From Alkalibacillus haloalkaliphilus (GTDB taxonomy: Bacteria > Bacillota > Bacilli > Bacillales > Alkalibacillaceae): a DNA stretch of 64,000 nucleotides. Made by a program: the position numbers and the translations under genes. A model generated the notes under the pieces. It was not told the origin of the DNA. It saw only the letters and a list, made by a program, of their open reading frames with translations, and did not search any database. Below, one piece after another: positions 21,587 through 30,223 of the stretch (position 1 is its first letter; every line of letters begins with the position of its first letter). The stretch covers positions 186,001 to 250,000 of the forward strand of contig NZ_BJYA01000002.1 of assembly GCF_007991275.1 (NCBI RefSeq), in the 5' to 3' direction.

Positions 21587-21826
21587 ATGCGTTATAGAGA
21601 CTTATCAGGAAAAGAATTAATTGATGCGGACCGTGGAGAAAGATTAGGTGTGTTAGGACATACCGACTTAGAAATTAACGAAACAACTGGGCAAATTGAG
21701 CGAATCGTGATCCAAGATTACTCAATGTTAGGTTTTAAAAAGGGAGAATCCACTGCTACTATTAAATGGTCAGATATTGAAGTTATTGGTGACGATATGA
21801 TTGTCATTAAACGAACCAACTTTTAA
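21587..21826 (+). CDS. ymxH: YlmC/YmxH family PRC-barrel sporulation protein
   Basis: A 79-residue PRC-barrel-type protein. It begins RYRDLSGKELIDADRGERLGVLGHTDLEI and has the LGFKKGESTATIKWSDIEVIGDDMIV core typical of YlmC/YmxH. These small proteins are widespread in spore-formers; their molecular role is not known. ATG 21587 is chosen because GGAAAGG (21571-21577) is nine bases upstream; ATG 21581 is in frame but only three bases from it. It follows mlpA by 32 bases and is closed by a terminator. Confidence 0.88.
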   Translation: MRYRDLSGKELIDADRGERLGVLGHTDLEINETTGQIERIVIQDYSMLGFKKGESTATIKWSDIEVIGDDMIVIKRTNF

Positions 21827-21867
21827 AACCATATGAAACCGAAAAACTTTATTGAAATTATACGTAT

Positions 21868-21910
21868 AACTGGCTTTCCTTAAAATTTGGAAAGTCAGTT
21901 TTCACTTTTC
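21868..21910 (+). terminator. Rho-independent terminator of mlpA-ymxH
   Basis: Stem AACTGGCTTTCC/GGAAAGTCAGTT (21868-21900, one G-U pair) with a 9-base loop, then TTCACTTTTC. Confidence 0.7.
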
Positions 21911-21930
21911 CTAGACGTTTACATAGTATA
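21904..21930 (+). promoter_or_regulatory. Sigma-K-like promoter of dpaAB
   Basis: CATAGTATA at 21922-21930 matches the sigma-K -10 consensus CATANNNTA exactly, with an AC dinucleotide (21904-21905) 16 bases upstream fitting the short -35. It lies 33 bases before the dpaA start. In B. subtilis the spoVF operon is read by mother-cell sigma-K, so the match is expected. Confidence 0.6.
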
Positions 21931-21963
21931 TATTGGATTGAATGATAATGGGCAGGTGATGAG

Positions 21964-22839
21964 ATGTTAACAGGAAAGTCAGTGTTAATTGTAGGTGGCG
22001 ACGCCAGGTACATTGAGTTAATTAAACAATTGTCTTTATTTGATGCTAGTGTCTATGCTATTGGGTTTGATGAAGCGGAAGATCAGTTAGAAAATGTTAT
22101 TTTAACGACTGAAGATCGTTTAGTGAAAGATCAAATCGACGCAATCATCTTACCGATTACTGGGTTAGATCAGGATGGTTATGCAGATACTCATTTTAGT
22201 GATTCTTCTATACAGCTAACCGAAGAACAATTAAATGAATTTCCCGACCACTGTTTAATGTTTACTGGGATTATGACACCATACTTAAGACAATTAAGTA
22301 GCTTTCAAAACCGCATTGTCGCATTGATGGACCGAGATGATGTTGCAATCTATAACTCAATTCCAACAGTTGAAGGTGCCATCATGCTAGCGATTCAACA
22401 TACAGACTTTACTATTCATAATTCTAACGTAACTATTTTAGGATTTGGAAGAGTTGGGAAGACGTTAGTTAGACCTTTTCAAGGGTTAGGTGCAAATGTG
22501 TCAGTATACGCACGAAAGAATGATGATTTAGCGAGAGTGTTTGAGTCACATGCTAAACCATTAGAAGAGACTGACCTTGTCGATTCAGTAAAGGACTGTA
22601 ACATATTAATTAACACAGTCCCAGATTTAATCGTAACGCCCAAAATTATAAGTGCACTACCAGTGGACTGTTTAATTATCGATTTAGCGTCAAAACCAGG
22701 TGGGGTAGATTTTCGTTATGCTAAAAAGCGTGGCGTCAATGCTATGCTCGCACCTAGTTTGCCAGGGATGGTCGCACCGAAAACAGCTGGTAAGATTTTA
22801 GCCCATGTCATTCAAACCGTTATGCATGATCATGAATAA
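21964..22839 (+). CDS. dpaA: Dipicolinate synthase subunit A
   Basis: A 291-residue NAD(P)-binding subunit of dipicolinate synthase, which converts a dihydrodipicolinate-pathway intermediate to dipicolinic acid in the mother cell for loading into the spore core. Two Rossmann-like halves are visible: VLIVGGDARYIELIKQL at the N-terminus and VTILGFGRVGKTLVRPFQGLG in the middle. The ending contains PGGVDFRYAKKRGVNA and SLPGMVAPKTAG, typical for DpaA. GGGCAGGTGATGAG precedes the ATG. It is followed by dpaB after 19 bases and has a sigma-K-like promoter. Confidence 0.94.
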   Translation: MLTGKSVLIVGGDARYIELIKQLSLFDASVYAIGFDEAEDQLENVILTTEDRLVKDQIDAIILPITGLDQDGYADTHFSDSSIQLTEEQLNEFPDHCLMFTGIMTPYLRQLSSFQNRIVALMDRDDVAIYNSIPTVEGAIMLAIQHTDFTIHNSNVTILGFGRVGKTLVRPFQGLGANVSVYARKNDDLARVFESHAKPLEETDLVDSVKDCNILINTVPDLIVTPKIISALPVDCLIIDLASKPGGVDFRYAKKRGVNAMLAPSLPGMVAPKTAGKILAHVIQTVMHDHE

Positions 22840-22858
22840 CGGAAGGAGTTCGGTTTGA

Positions 22859-23443
22859 TTGGATTTAAAAGGTAAAAGAATAGGATTCGGGTTAACAGGT
22901 TCACATTGTACGTATGATGAGACATTTCCAATTTTGCAAGATTTAGTTGATCGCGGTGCTGAAGTTGTACCGATAGTATCTTATACAGTTCAGACTACTG
23001 ACACAAAGTTCGGCGAGGCTGAACAACATATTGCTAGAATTAAAGAGATCACGCAAAAGCCACTAGTAAACACAATCCCTTTAGCAGAACCGCTAGGACC
23101 TAAAGAGCCATTAGATTGTATGGTTATTGCACCAATGACGGGTGCTTCATTAAGCAAGTTTGCTAATGCATTAACAGATAGCCCTGTCTTAATGGCTGCT
23201 AAAGCAACGTTAAGAAATCGTAAACCAGTTGTTTTGGCAATTTCTACAAACGATGCGTTAGGATTAAATGCTGCAAATATTGCTAAACTTTTAGCTGCTA
23301 AACATGTTTACTTTGTACCATATGGGCAAGATGATCCAGTAAAGAAACCTACGTCTTTAGTAGCACATATGTCACTGCTACCAAACACAGTTGAAAAAGC
23401 GCTTGACGGTGAGCAACTGCAGCCAATGTTAAGAGAATATTAA
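22859..23443 (+). CDS. dpaB: Dipicolinate synthase subunit B (flavoprotein)
   Basis: A 194-residue flavoprotein-like subunit that completes dipicolinate synthase. The sequence has the flavoprotein fold signature GFGLTGSHCTYDE near the N-terminus, MVIAPMTGASLSKFANALTDSPV in the middle and PTSLVAHMSLLPNTVEKALDG at the end. TTG 22859 is the start, ten bases after GGAAGGAG. Its gene is followed by asd, dapG and dapA, which make the precursor, so the cluster links lysine/DAP synthesis to spore maturation. Confidence 0.94.
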   Translation: MDLKGKRIGFGLTGSHCTYDETFPILQDLVDRGAEVVPIVSYTVQTTDTKFGEAEQHIARIKEITQKPLVNTIPLAEPLGPKEPLDCMVIAPMTGASLSKFANALTDSPVLMAAKATLRNRKPVVLAISTNDALGLNAANIAKLLAAKHVYFVPYGQDDPVKKPTSLVAHMSLLPNTVEKALDGEQLQPMLREY

Positions 23444-23519
23444 CAAAGGTGTTAATAATATAAAAATATGATAGACTGTTAATAGAAAATTTATATACGT
23501 AGTTATGGAGGGAATAAAA

Positions 23520-24569
23520 GTGGAAGCAAAAAGCAGATACAATGTAGCAGTTGTAGGAGCAACAGGTGCAGTAGGTGAAAAAATAATTGAGATGTTAGAA
23601 CAGGTCGAGTTCCCAATTGATGAACTACGTCCGTTAGCATCAAAGCGTTCAGTCGGAAAAACGGTTGAATACAAAAGTGGAGAAGTGACTATTCAAGAAG
23701 CTGCTCCAGAAGCATTTGAAGGAATTGATATTGCGTTATTTTCAGCAGGAGGGTCAGTATCTAAACAGTTAGCACAAGAAGCTGTAGACCGTGGAGCTGT
23801 TGTTATTGATAACACAAGTGCATTCCGTATGCATGAAGATGTTCCATTAGTTGTTCCTGAAGTGAACAAAGAGGACATTAAAGATCACAAAGGAATTATT
23901 GCTAACCCTAACTGCTCAACTATTCAAATGGTAGCGGCATTAGAGCCAGTCCGTGAAAAATATGGTTTAAACCGTATCATTGTTTCAACTTATCAGTCTG
24001 TTTCAGGATCAGGTAATGATGCAATTGAAGAGCTTAAGCATCAAACACGTGCGATGTTAGATGGTGAAACAGTTCATACAGAAATCATGCCAGTGAAATC
24101 TGAGCCAAAGCACTTCCCAATCGCGTTTAATGCGTTGCCTCAGATCGATACATTTGAAGATAACCACTATACATTTGAAGAAATGAAGATGGTTAACGAA
24201 ACAAAGAAAATTATGAGTCTTCCTGACTTAAATGTAGCTGCAACATGCGTGCGTTTGCCGTTTTTCTATTCACACGCTGAGAGCATCTATGTCGAAATTG
24301 ATGATGAGAGCATTTCAGTTCCTCAATTACAAGGTGCTATTAAAGACGCACCTGGTGTTGTATTAGAAGATGATATTGTAAACCAAGGATACCCAACACC
24401 ACTATCAGCAGAAGGCAAATTAGATATCTTTGTCGGTCGTGTAAGAAAAGACTTAGACGTACCAAACGGATTCCACTTATGGGTTGTAGCAGACAACGTA
24501 CTAAAAGGTGCTGCTTGGAATTCAGTACAAATCGCTCAAGCATTAATCGAAATAAACTCTGAAGCATAA
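23520..24569 (+). CDS. asd: Aspartate-semialdehyde dehydrogenase
   Basis: A 349-residue enzyme that reduces aspartyl phosphate to aspartate semialdehyde, the branch point to lysine, DAP, threonine and methionine. NADP motif GATGAVG lies at residues 13-19 and the catalytic cysteine is Cys132 in NPNCSTIQM. GTG 23520 is favoured: GGAGGG (23507-23512) lies seven bases upstream, while the in-frame ATG 23505 overlaps it. The GTG start puts the family's conserved N-terminus at the right place. It is followed by dapG after 14 bases. Confidence 0.96.
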   Translation: MEAKSRYNVAVVGATGAVGEKIIEMLEQVEFPIDELRPLASKRSVGKTVEYKSGEVTIQEAAPEAFEGIDIALFSAGGSVSKQLAQEAVDRGAVVIDNTSAFRMHEDVPLVVPEVNKEDIKDHKGIIANPNCSTIQMVAALEPVREKYGLNRIIVSTYQSVSGSGNDAIEELKHQTRAMLDGETVHTEIMPVKSEPKHFPIAFNALPQIDTFEDNHYTFEEMKMVNETKKIMSLPDLNVAATCVRLPFFYSHAESIYVEIDDESISVPQLQGAIKDAPGVVLEDDIVNQGYPTPLSAEGKLDIFVGRVRKDLDVPNGFHLWVVADNVLKGAAWNSVQIAQALIEINSEA

Positions 24570-24583
24570 GTTGAGGTGCAAAG

Positions 24584-25798
24584 ATGAAAACGTTAGTGCA
24601 AAAGTTTGGTGGGACCTCTGTTCGTGATGAAGCGATCAGAGGTCGTGCAATTCAACATATAAAGGATGCAATTGATGAAGGGTATCGAGTCGTCGTAGTC
24701 GTTTCTGCAATGGGGCGCAAAGGTGAACCATATGCAACGGACTCTTTACTAGATTTAATAGATTATCCTGAAACAGATGTAACAAAACGTGAAGTTGATT
24801 TATTAATGTCATGTGGGGAAACGATTTCGTCTGTCGTTTTTACCCATGAGTTGAAACAACAAGGTGTAACGGCTACTGCGCTAACAGGGTCGCGTGCTGG
24901 TATATTAACAACTAGTGATTATACAGACTCTAGAATTAATAAAGTCGATCCAACAGAAATTCATAAGTACTTAAAAAGCAATGATGTTGTCGTCGTAGCT
25001 GGTTTCCAAGGCCAAGATGAGGGTGGTAATGTTACAACACTTGGTCGTGGTGGTTCTGATACATCTGCTGTTGCACTTGGAGCCGCGATGGACTCTGAAT
25101 ATGTTGACATTTTTACAGATGTAGATGGAATTAAAACTGCGGACCCACGACTTGTTGAAAATGCTAAAACTTTACAAGTAATGACATATAATGAAATTGT
25201 TCATTTAGCATACCAAGGCTCTAAAGTAATTCACCCTAGAGCTGTTGAAATTGCAATGCAAGAAAAGATTCCGATTCGAGTACGTTCAACATACTCGAAT
25301 GATGCCGGTACTTTAGTAACTGCAAAGAAAGACCAAACAGTCGACCAAGGCTTTAAAGATCGACTTGTTACTGGTATTGCACACGTTTCTGGCATTACAC
25401 AAGTTAAAGTATATACTAAAGAAGATTCAATTCGTTTGCATAATGACGTATTAACTAAATTAGCAACAGAACAAATCTCAGTTGACTTTTTCAATATTAC
25501 AACAGATGGTATAACATTCACTGTCCCTACACACAAACTAAAGACTACTACTTCTATAATAGAAGCGTTAAATTATGATTATAAAATTGTTGAAAAATGC
25601 GCAAAAGTTTCAACAGTAGGTGCTGGAATCCAAGGGGTTCCAGGTGTTGCTTCTCGTGTCGTATCAGCATTATCAAAATTTAACATCCAAATATTACAGT
25701 CGGCAGATAGCCATACTACTATATGGGTGTTAGTAAAAGAACAAGACCTTGAAAATGCGGTTAACGCATTACACCAAGAGTTTCTCGAAGATCGTTAA
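24584..25798 (+). CDS. dapG: Aspartate kinase I (DAP-sensitive type)
   Basis: A 404-residue aspartokinase that phosphorylates aspartate at the head of the lysine/DAP pathway. The kinase motif KFGGTS is at residues 7-12, VVVVSAMGRKGEPYATDSLLDL follows, and TTLGRGGSDTSAVALGAAM is the substrate site. Two ACT regulatory regions occupy the C-terminal third. Gene position beside asd, dapA and dpaAB identifies it as the DapG isozyme, which in B. subtilis is inhibited by meso-diaminopimelate. There is no lysine riboswitch here, in keeping with that type. Confidence 0.94.
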   Translation: MKTLVQKFGGTSVRDEAIRGRAIQHIKDAIDEGYRVVVVVSAMGRKGEPYATDSLLDLIDYPETDVTKREVDLLMSCGETISSVVFTHELKQQGVTATALTGSRAGILTTSDYTDSRINKVDPTEIHKYLKSNDVVVVAGFQGQDEGGNVTTLGRGGSDTSAVALGAAMDSEYVDIFTDVDGIKTADPRLVENAKTLQVMTYNEIVHLAYQGSKVIHPRAVEIAMQEKIPIRVRSTYSNDAGTLVTAKKDQTVDQGFKDRLVTGIAHVSGITQVKVYTKEDSIRLHNDVLTKLATEQISVDFFNITTDGITFTVPTHKLKTTTSIIEALNYDYKIVEKCAKVSTVGAGIQGVPGVASRVVSALSKFNIQILQSADSHTTIWVLVKEQDLENAVNALHQEFLEDR

Positions 25799-25819
25799 TT
25801 TGTGGAAGGGGTTTTGACA

Positions 25820-26686
25820 GTGGATTTTGGGAATGTTTTAACTGCGATGGTTACGCCCTTTGACGATGAAGGACGTTTAGATTTAAACAAAACTGAGAAG
25901 TTAGTTGAGTATTTAATTGCAAACGGATCTGAAGGTTTAGTATTAGGTGGCACAACAGGTGAATCACCGACGTTATCAAGCGAGGAAAAAATACAACTTT
26001 TTACTGCTGTAAAAGAAATGGTTAACAATCGGGTACCGGTTCTTGCTGGTACCGGTAGTAATCATACAGAGGCAGCGGTAGAGTTGACTAAGCAAGCTAC
26101 TAAAACAGGTGTCGATGGCATTATGTTAGTCACACCGTATTACAATAAACCGAATGAACAAGGTTTATACTTACATTTTAAATCAATTGCTGAAAGTACA
26201 TCTTTACCAGTCATGCTTTATAATGTGCCAGGTCGATCAGTAGTTAACATGTCTGTTGATACGACAGTCGAGTTATCAAAAATCTCCAATATAGTATCAA
26301 CGAAAGATGCTAGTGGCGATTTAGATATGATGAGCGAAATTATTGAAAGAACGGATGATTCTTTCAGTTTATATGTTGGTGATGACAGTATGACATTACC
26401 TTCGTTAGCTGTAGGCTCTAAAGGTGTTGTTTCCGTTTCAGCGCATGTTATAGGAAATGAAATGAAACAAATGGTTGATGCCTTTCGCTTAGGGCATACG
26501 AGTCAAGCGGCACAAATTCATCGAAAGATCTTACCAAAGATGAAAGCGTGCTTTATGGCCCCTTCACCAGCACCTGTAAAAGCAGCGCTAAATTACTATG
26601 GTATTGATGTCGGTTCAGTTCGCCTGCCTTTAGTTGATTTATCATTAGAAGAATTTAATACATTAAAATCGGTATTAGATCAATAA
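25820..26686 (+). CDS. dapA: 4-hydroxy-tetrahydrodipicolinate synthase
   Basis: A 288-residue class I aldolase-type enzyme that condenses pyruvate with aspartate semialdehyde. The Schiff-base lysine is Lys162 in STKDASGD, and LGGTTGESPTL and YNVPGRSVVNM are the other family motifs. GTG 25820 starts the conserved sequence MDFGNVLTAMVTPFD and has GGAAGGG nine bases upstream; GTG 25802 and TTG 25814 are in frame but badly placed for that site. It ends the asd-dapG-dapA group with a strong terminator. Confidence 0.96.
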   Translation: MDFGNVLTAMVTPFDDEGRLDLNKTEKLVEYLIANGSEGLVLGGTTGESPTLSSEEKIQLFTAVKEMVNNRVPVLAGTGSNHTEAAVELTKQATKTGVDGIMLVTPYYNKPNEQGLYLHFKSIAESTSLPVMLYNVPGRSVVNMSVDTTVELSKISNIVSTKDASGDLDMMSEIIERTDDSFSLYVGDDSMTLPSLAVGSKGVVSVSAHVIGNEMKQMVDAFRLGHTSQAAQIHRKILPKMKACFMAPSPAPVKAALNYYGIDVGSVRLPLVDLSLEEFNTLKSVLDQ

Positions 26687-26701
26687 TATATTTGTCTAAG
26701 T

Positions 26702-26736
26702 AAACTGGTCTCATTTTATTATGAGACCAGTTTTTT
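26702..26736 (+). terminator. Rho-independent terminator of asd-dapG-dapA
   Basis: Perfect 13-bp stem AAACTGGTCTCAT/ATGAGACCAGTTT with a 6-base loop and further U residues. Confidence 0.88.
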
Positions 26737-26800
26737 ACTTTTTGATATGCATGACTAACAACAAAATGCGAACAATACGAACTAAAGGTAGGTGTTAGAA

Positions 26801-27526
26801 ATGAATCAAGATCAACCAAATAACGATGAGAAAAAACAGGAAGGTCAAAGCCAAGATTCATTAATGGAAAAAATTAAGCAGCTCGGTTCAACAAATGTCC
26901 CACAAGCACCTGATTCTAATATCCATGTGCTTCCGATTATTGGACAAGTTGAAGGACACCTTCAATTACCCGCTAAAAATAAGACGACAAAATACGAACA
27001 CCTTATTCCACAGATAATCGCGATTGAACAAAACCCTAAAATTGAAGGTGTTATTATTTTGTTAAATACAGTGGGTGGAGACGTAGAAGCAGGTTTGGCA
27101 ATTTCAGAAATGATCTCGTCTCTGTCTAAACCATCTGTATCACTTGTATTAGGTGGCGGACATTCTATTGGTGTTCCAATTGCTGTATCAGCAAATCATT
27201 CTTTCATTACAGAAACTGCTACAATGACGATTCATCCAATTCGTTTAACTGGACTAGTCGTTGGTGTACCACAAACATTTGAATACCTAGATAAAATGCA
27301 AGATCGTGTTATTAATTTCGTAACGCACCACTCGAATATCGAGGAGGAACAGTTTAAGGACTTAATGTTTGCTAAAGGGAATTTAACTCGTGATATCGGT
27401 ACAAACGTTGTTGGTCAAGACGCTGTTGATTATGGCTTAATTGATTCGATTGGTGGCGTTAAAGAAGCGATGGTCAAACTTAATGAGTTAATTGGAAAAA
27501 CTAATGATGACCAGGTGGTTCAATGA
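26801..27526 (+). CDS. tepA: ClpP-family translocation-enhancing protein TepA
   Basis: A 241-residue ClpP/crotonase-fold serine protease relative. The hydrophilic N-terminus (about 40 residues) leads to the ClpP core: [21 protein letters not shown]-like turn, the nucleophile region [11 protein letters not shown] and the histidine region TMTIHPIR. In B. subtilis TepA was described as enhancing protein translocation and processing; the mechanism is unclear. The start ATG 26801 follows AGGTAGGTG; an in-frame GTG at 26792 lies in the ribosome site. Its stop overlaps ylzJ by four bases (ATGA). Confidence 0.9.
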   Translation: MNQDQPNNDEKKQEGQSQDSLMEKIKQLGSTNVPQAPDSNIHVLPIIGQVEGHLQLPAKNKTTKYEHLIPQIIAIEQNPKIEGVIILLNTVGGDVEAGLAISEMISSLSKPSVSLVLGGGHSIGVPIAVSANHSFITETATMTIHPIRLTGLVVGVPQTFEYLDKMQDRVINFVTHHSNIEEEQFKDLMFAKGNLTRDIGTNVVGQDAVDYGLIDSIGGVKEAMVKLNELIGKTNDDQVVQ

Positions 27527-27732
27527 TTATATATACGCCATTACTCGAACAAGAAATTTTTGAAGATGAAGAGCAACATGAGAGCTTCCATTGGTTAAAT
27601 GTTAATCATGCAACAGTTAAATTAAGAAGAGATGTTGAAAACAATAGTTTTGAAATTGTTCATATGTCATCAACTAACCCATCAGATTATTTACAAAAAC
27701 ACTTACAACCTGGTTCAATTTATTACTTATAA
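27523..27732 (+). CDS. ylzJ: YlzJ-like protein
   Basis: A 69-residue acidic protein ([17 protein letters not shown] and a C-terminal half with [24 protein letters not shown]) belonging to the YlzJ-like family, whose function is unknown. It overlaps tepA by four bases, so translation is probably coupled. Order tepA-ylzJ-spoIIIE is conserved in Bacilli, which supports it being a real gene despite its small size. Confidence 0.82.
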   Translation: MIIYTPLLEQEIFEDEEQHESFHWLNVNHATVKLRRDVENNSFEIVHMSSTNPSDYLQKHLQPGSIYYL

Positions 27733-27755
27733 TCATCCAAAATGAGGTAACTCTG

Positions 27756-27764
27756 TGATATAAT
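27756..27764 (+). promoter_or_regulatory. Extended -10 promoter of spoIIIE
   Basis: TGATATAAT (27756-27764), a consensus -10 with the TGn extension; the -35 region (TCCAAA at 17 bases) is poor, as often with extended -10 promoters. A start near 27771 would place the hairpin at 27773 at the very 5' end of the mRNA. Confidence 0.6.
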
Positions 27765-27772
27765 GAACGTTA

Positions 27773-27798
27773 GAAGCAGCCGATTATTAGGCTGCTTC
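27773..27798 (+). promoter_or_regulatory. 5'-end stem-loop in the spoIIIE leader
   Basis: Perfect 9-bp stem GAAGCAGCC/GGCTGCTTC with an 8-base loop, then ACTCATTTTTG directly before the GAGGTG ribosome site of spoIIIE. It lies downstream of the TGATATAAT -10 and would begin within about two bases of the transcript start. It could be an mRNA stabiliser, an attenuator, or the terminator of tepA-ylzJ. Confidence 0.6.
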
Positions 27799-27820
27799 AC
27801 TCATTTTTGAGGTGATGAAG

Positions 27821-30103
27821 ATGGCAAAGAAAAAACGTAAAACAAAACGCAACAAAAGAAAGCCTTTATTGAAGTTTGAATTAATAGGATTACTATTAAT
27901 TTTAACTGCTATTTTCTCAAGTGGAATTACGCCGATCAGTGAAGGGGTTATTCCGAACCTATTAACGAATTTACTGCAATGGCTGTTTGGTTTTTGGTAC
28001 GCTATTGCGAGTAGCTTTATGTTCGTTTTAGGACTTTATTTATTAGTGAAAAGAACATGGCCAACATTTACATCAATGAAATGGATTGGCTTCTACGTGT
28101 TAGTCGGTTCAATTATACTTTATACACATGTCCAAGCTTTTGAAGCTGTTGTTGCGACTAATTCAGATCAATCAATTTTTACATTAACGTGGGATTTCTT
28201 TGATGCTTACCAAAACGGAATTGTCACATATGAAGAAATTGGAGCTGGAATGACAGGTGCACTTTTATTTTTCTTAAGCTTTTACTTACTTTCTTCGGCA
28301 GGGGCAAAAGTATTGGCATTCTTTGGACTTATTATAGGAATTATGCTGTTATCGGAAAAATCCTTAACAGACGTGATCAACCAAGTGTATACATACTTCA
28401 AAACTAAGCTTGATTCTTGGAAGGCACAAAGATATAAGAACAAAGAAGAGAAACAAAAAGAAAAAGAAGAAAAACAAGAGCCTGAAACAGTTACTGTAGA
28501 AATTGAAGATCACGCAACACCACATGAAGAGCCTGTAATTGAAGGTTTCGACACGTATGATCATGAAACTGATTTAACAGAAGTTGAAACAAAAGAATGG
28601 ACTGAAACGGTTGAGAATGAATCTGAACAACAATTTGATGAACCCGATCAACTGCCGTTAACAGAAGTTGAGAATGAAGATTATAAATTACCTTCATTAA
28701 ACTTGTTAGCTAACCCTGTTAACCATTCGCAACAACAAGAGAAATCACAAATCCAATCAACTGTTAAAAAGTTAGAACAAACTTTTCATAGTTTTGGTGT
28801 AAAAGCGAAAGTAACGAAAGTTCACGTAGGACCAGCCGTTACAAAATACGAAGTTTATCCTGATGTTGGTGTAAAGGTTAGTAAAATTGTTAATTTACAT
28901 GACGATTTAGCACTAGCTTTAGCTGCTAGAGACATTAGAATTGAAGCACCAATACCTGGTAAGTCAGCAATCGGTATTGAAGTGCCAAATACTGAAGTGG
29001 CGCAAGTGTCGATGAGAGAAGTTATGCAACCCATTCACCAAAGTCCATCCAAATTACTGTTTGGACTGGGGCGAGATATTGCTGGTGACGCTATTACAGC
29101 GGAGTTGAATAAAATGCCGCACATGTTAATTGCAGGTGCGACAGGTAGTGGTAAAAGTGTTTGTGTAAATGGCATTATTACAAGCATCTTACTACGTTCC
29201 AAGCCGCATGAAGTGAAAATGATGATGATCGACCCTAAAAAAGTTGAATTAAATGTTTATAATGGCATACCGCATCTTTTAGCGCCAGTTGTAACGGATC
29301 CGAAAAAGGCATCTCAAGCACTTAAAAAGATTGTTTCAGAGATGGAAAGACGGTATGAGTTATTTTCTGATACGGGTACAAGAAACATTGAAGGGTATAA
29401 TGACTACATTAATAAAGTTAATGACCAAGAAGATGAGAACCACCCGCAACTACCGTACATTGTTGTTTTAATTGATGAATTAGCAGACTTAATGATGGTT
29501 GCTTCAAACGAAGTGGAAGATGCCATTACTCGCTTAGCACAGATGGCGCGAGCTGCAGGCATTCACTTAATTATCGCTACACAAAGACCATCTGTTGATG
29601 TAATTACCGGTGTCATAAAAGCAAATATTCCTTCAAGAATAGCATTTAGCGTATCATCTCAAACTGACTCTAGAACGATCTTAGACAGTGGTGGTGCCGA
29701 AAAGTTACTCGGTAAAGGTGACATGCTATTTTTACCTGTTGGTGCCTCTAAGCCAACACGTATACAAGGCGCTTTCTTATCTGATGAAGAAGTCGAATCA
29801 ATCGTCGATTTCTGTATCGAACAACAAAAAGCCCAATATCAAGAAGAGATGATTCCAAGTGAATCGAATGAACAACATGAAGAAGTAGATGACGAATTAT
29901 ATGAAGATGCTGTCCAACTAATTGTTGAAATGCAAAGTGCGAGCGTGTCAATGTTACAACGTAAGTTTAGAATCGGTTACACAAGAGCTGCTCGTTTAAT
30001 TGATGCAATGGAAGAACGAGGTATTGTTGGGCCTTATGAAGGTAGTAAACCAAGAAAAGTATTAGGACCGCCTAATCCACAACAGGAAGAACAGTCGTCA
30101 TAA
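27821..30103 (+). CDS. spoIIIE: DNA translocase SpoIIIE/FtsK
   Basis: A 760-residue membrane-anchored hexameric ATPase that pumps the chromosome into the forespore and clears trapped DNA from septa. Four membrane segments occupy about residues 20-190, a Glu-rich linker about 200-300, then the motor with Walker A GATGSGKS at 439-446 and Walker [13 protein letters not shown]. The C-terminal winged-helix gamma domain ([20 protein letters not shown]) reads the SRS guide sequences. ATG 27821 is favoured, six bases after GAGGTG; GTG 27812 and ATG 27815 are in frame but too close. Confidence 0.96.
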   Translation: MAKKKRKTKRNKRKPLLKFELIGLLLILTAIFSSGITPISEGVIPNLLTNLLQWLFGFWYAIASSFMFVLGLYLLVKRTWPTFTSMKWIGFYVLVGSIILYTHVQAFEAVVATNSDQSIFTLTWDFFDAYQNGIVTYEEIGAGMTGALLFFLSFYLLSSAGAKVLAFFGLIIGIMLLSEKSLTDVINQVYTYFKTKLDSWKAQRYKNKEEKQKEKEEKQEPETVTVEIEDHATPHEEPVIEGFDTYDHETDLTEVETKEWTETVENESEQQFDEPDQLPLTEVENEDYKLPSLNLLANPVNHSQQQEKSQIQSTVKKLEQTFHSFGVKAKVTKVHVGPAVTKYEVYPDVGVKVSKIVNLHDDLALALAARDIRIEAPIPGKSAIGIEVPNTEVAQVSMREVMQPIHQSPSKLLFGLGRDIAGDAITAELNKMPHMLIAGATGSGKSVCVNGIITSILLRSKPHEVKMMMIDPKKVELNVYNGIPHLLAPVVTDPKKASQALKKIVSEMERRYELFSDTGTRNIEGYNDYINKVNDQEDENHPQLPYIVVLIDELADLMMVASNEVEDAITRLAQMARAAGIHLIIATQRPSVDVITGVIKANIPSRIAFSVSSQTDSRTILDSGGAEKLLGKGDMLFLPVGASKPTRIQGAFLSDEEVESIVDFCIEQQKAQYQEEMIPSESNEQHEEVDDELYEDAVQLIVEMQSASVSMLQRKFRIGYTRAARLIDAMEERGIVGPYEGSKPRKVLGPPNPQQEEQSS

Positions 30104-30126
30104 CTTCACAATAATAATCTTATGTA

Positions 30127-30160
30127 AACTCAGGTTCAGTAATTTCACTGAACCTGAGTT
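30127..30160 (+). terminator. Long perfect hairpin after spoIIIE
   Basis: A 14-bp perfect inverted repeat AACTCAGGTTCAGT/ACTGAACCTGAGTT with a 6-base loop. The U-tract is weak (AAATAGTATGTTTT), but it is the only stop signal between spoIIIE and ymfF. Confidence 0.65.
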
Positions 30161-30170
30161 AAATAGTATG

Positions 30171-30199
30171 TTTTAACGTATAGAGGTAAAATATATAAT
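30171..30199 (+). promoter_or_regulatory. Candidate sigma-A promoter of ymfF
   Basis: TATAAT (30194-30199) with TTTTAA 17 bases upstream; located just after the spoIIIE hairpin and 25 bases before ymfF. Confidence 0.45.
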
Positions 30200-30223
30200 A
30201 AGAAATTCCTAAGGAGGACTGAC

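Noticed and set aside
24584-25798. A lysine riboswitch expected before an aspartokinase
   Set aside because: Only 14 bases separate asd from dapG, and the isozyme is the DAP-sensitive type, which lacks the riboswitch. None is present.
26765-26782. A LexA-like site before tepA (GCGAACAATACGAAC)
   Set aside because: The two CGAAC units are direct, not inverted, so it does not form a LexA operator.
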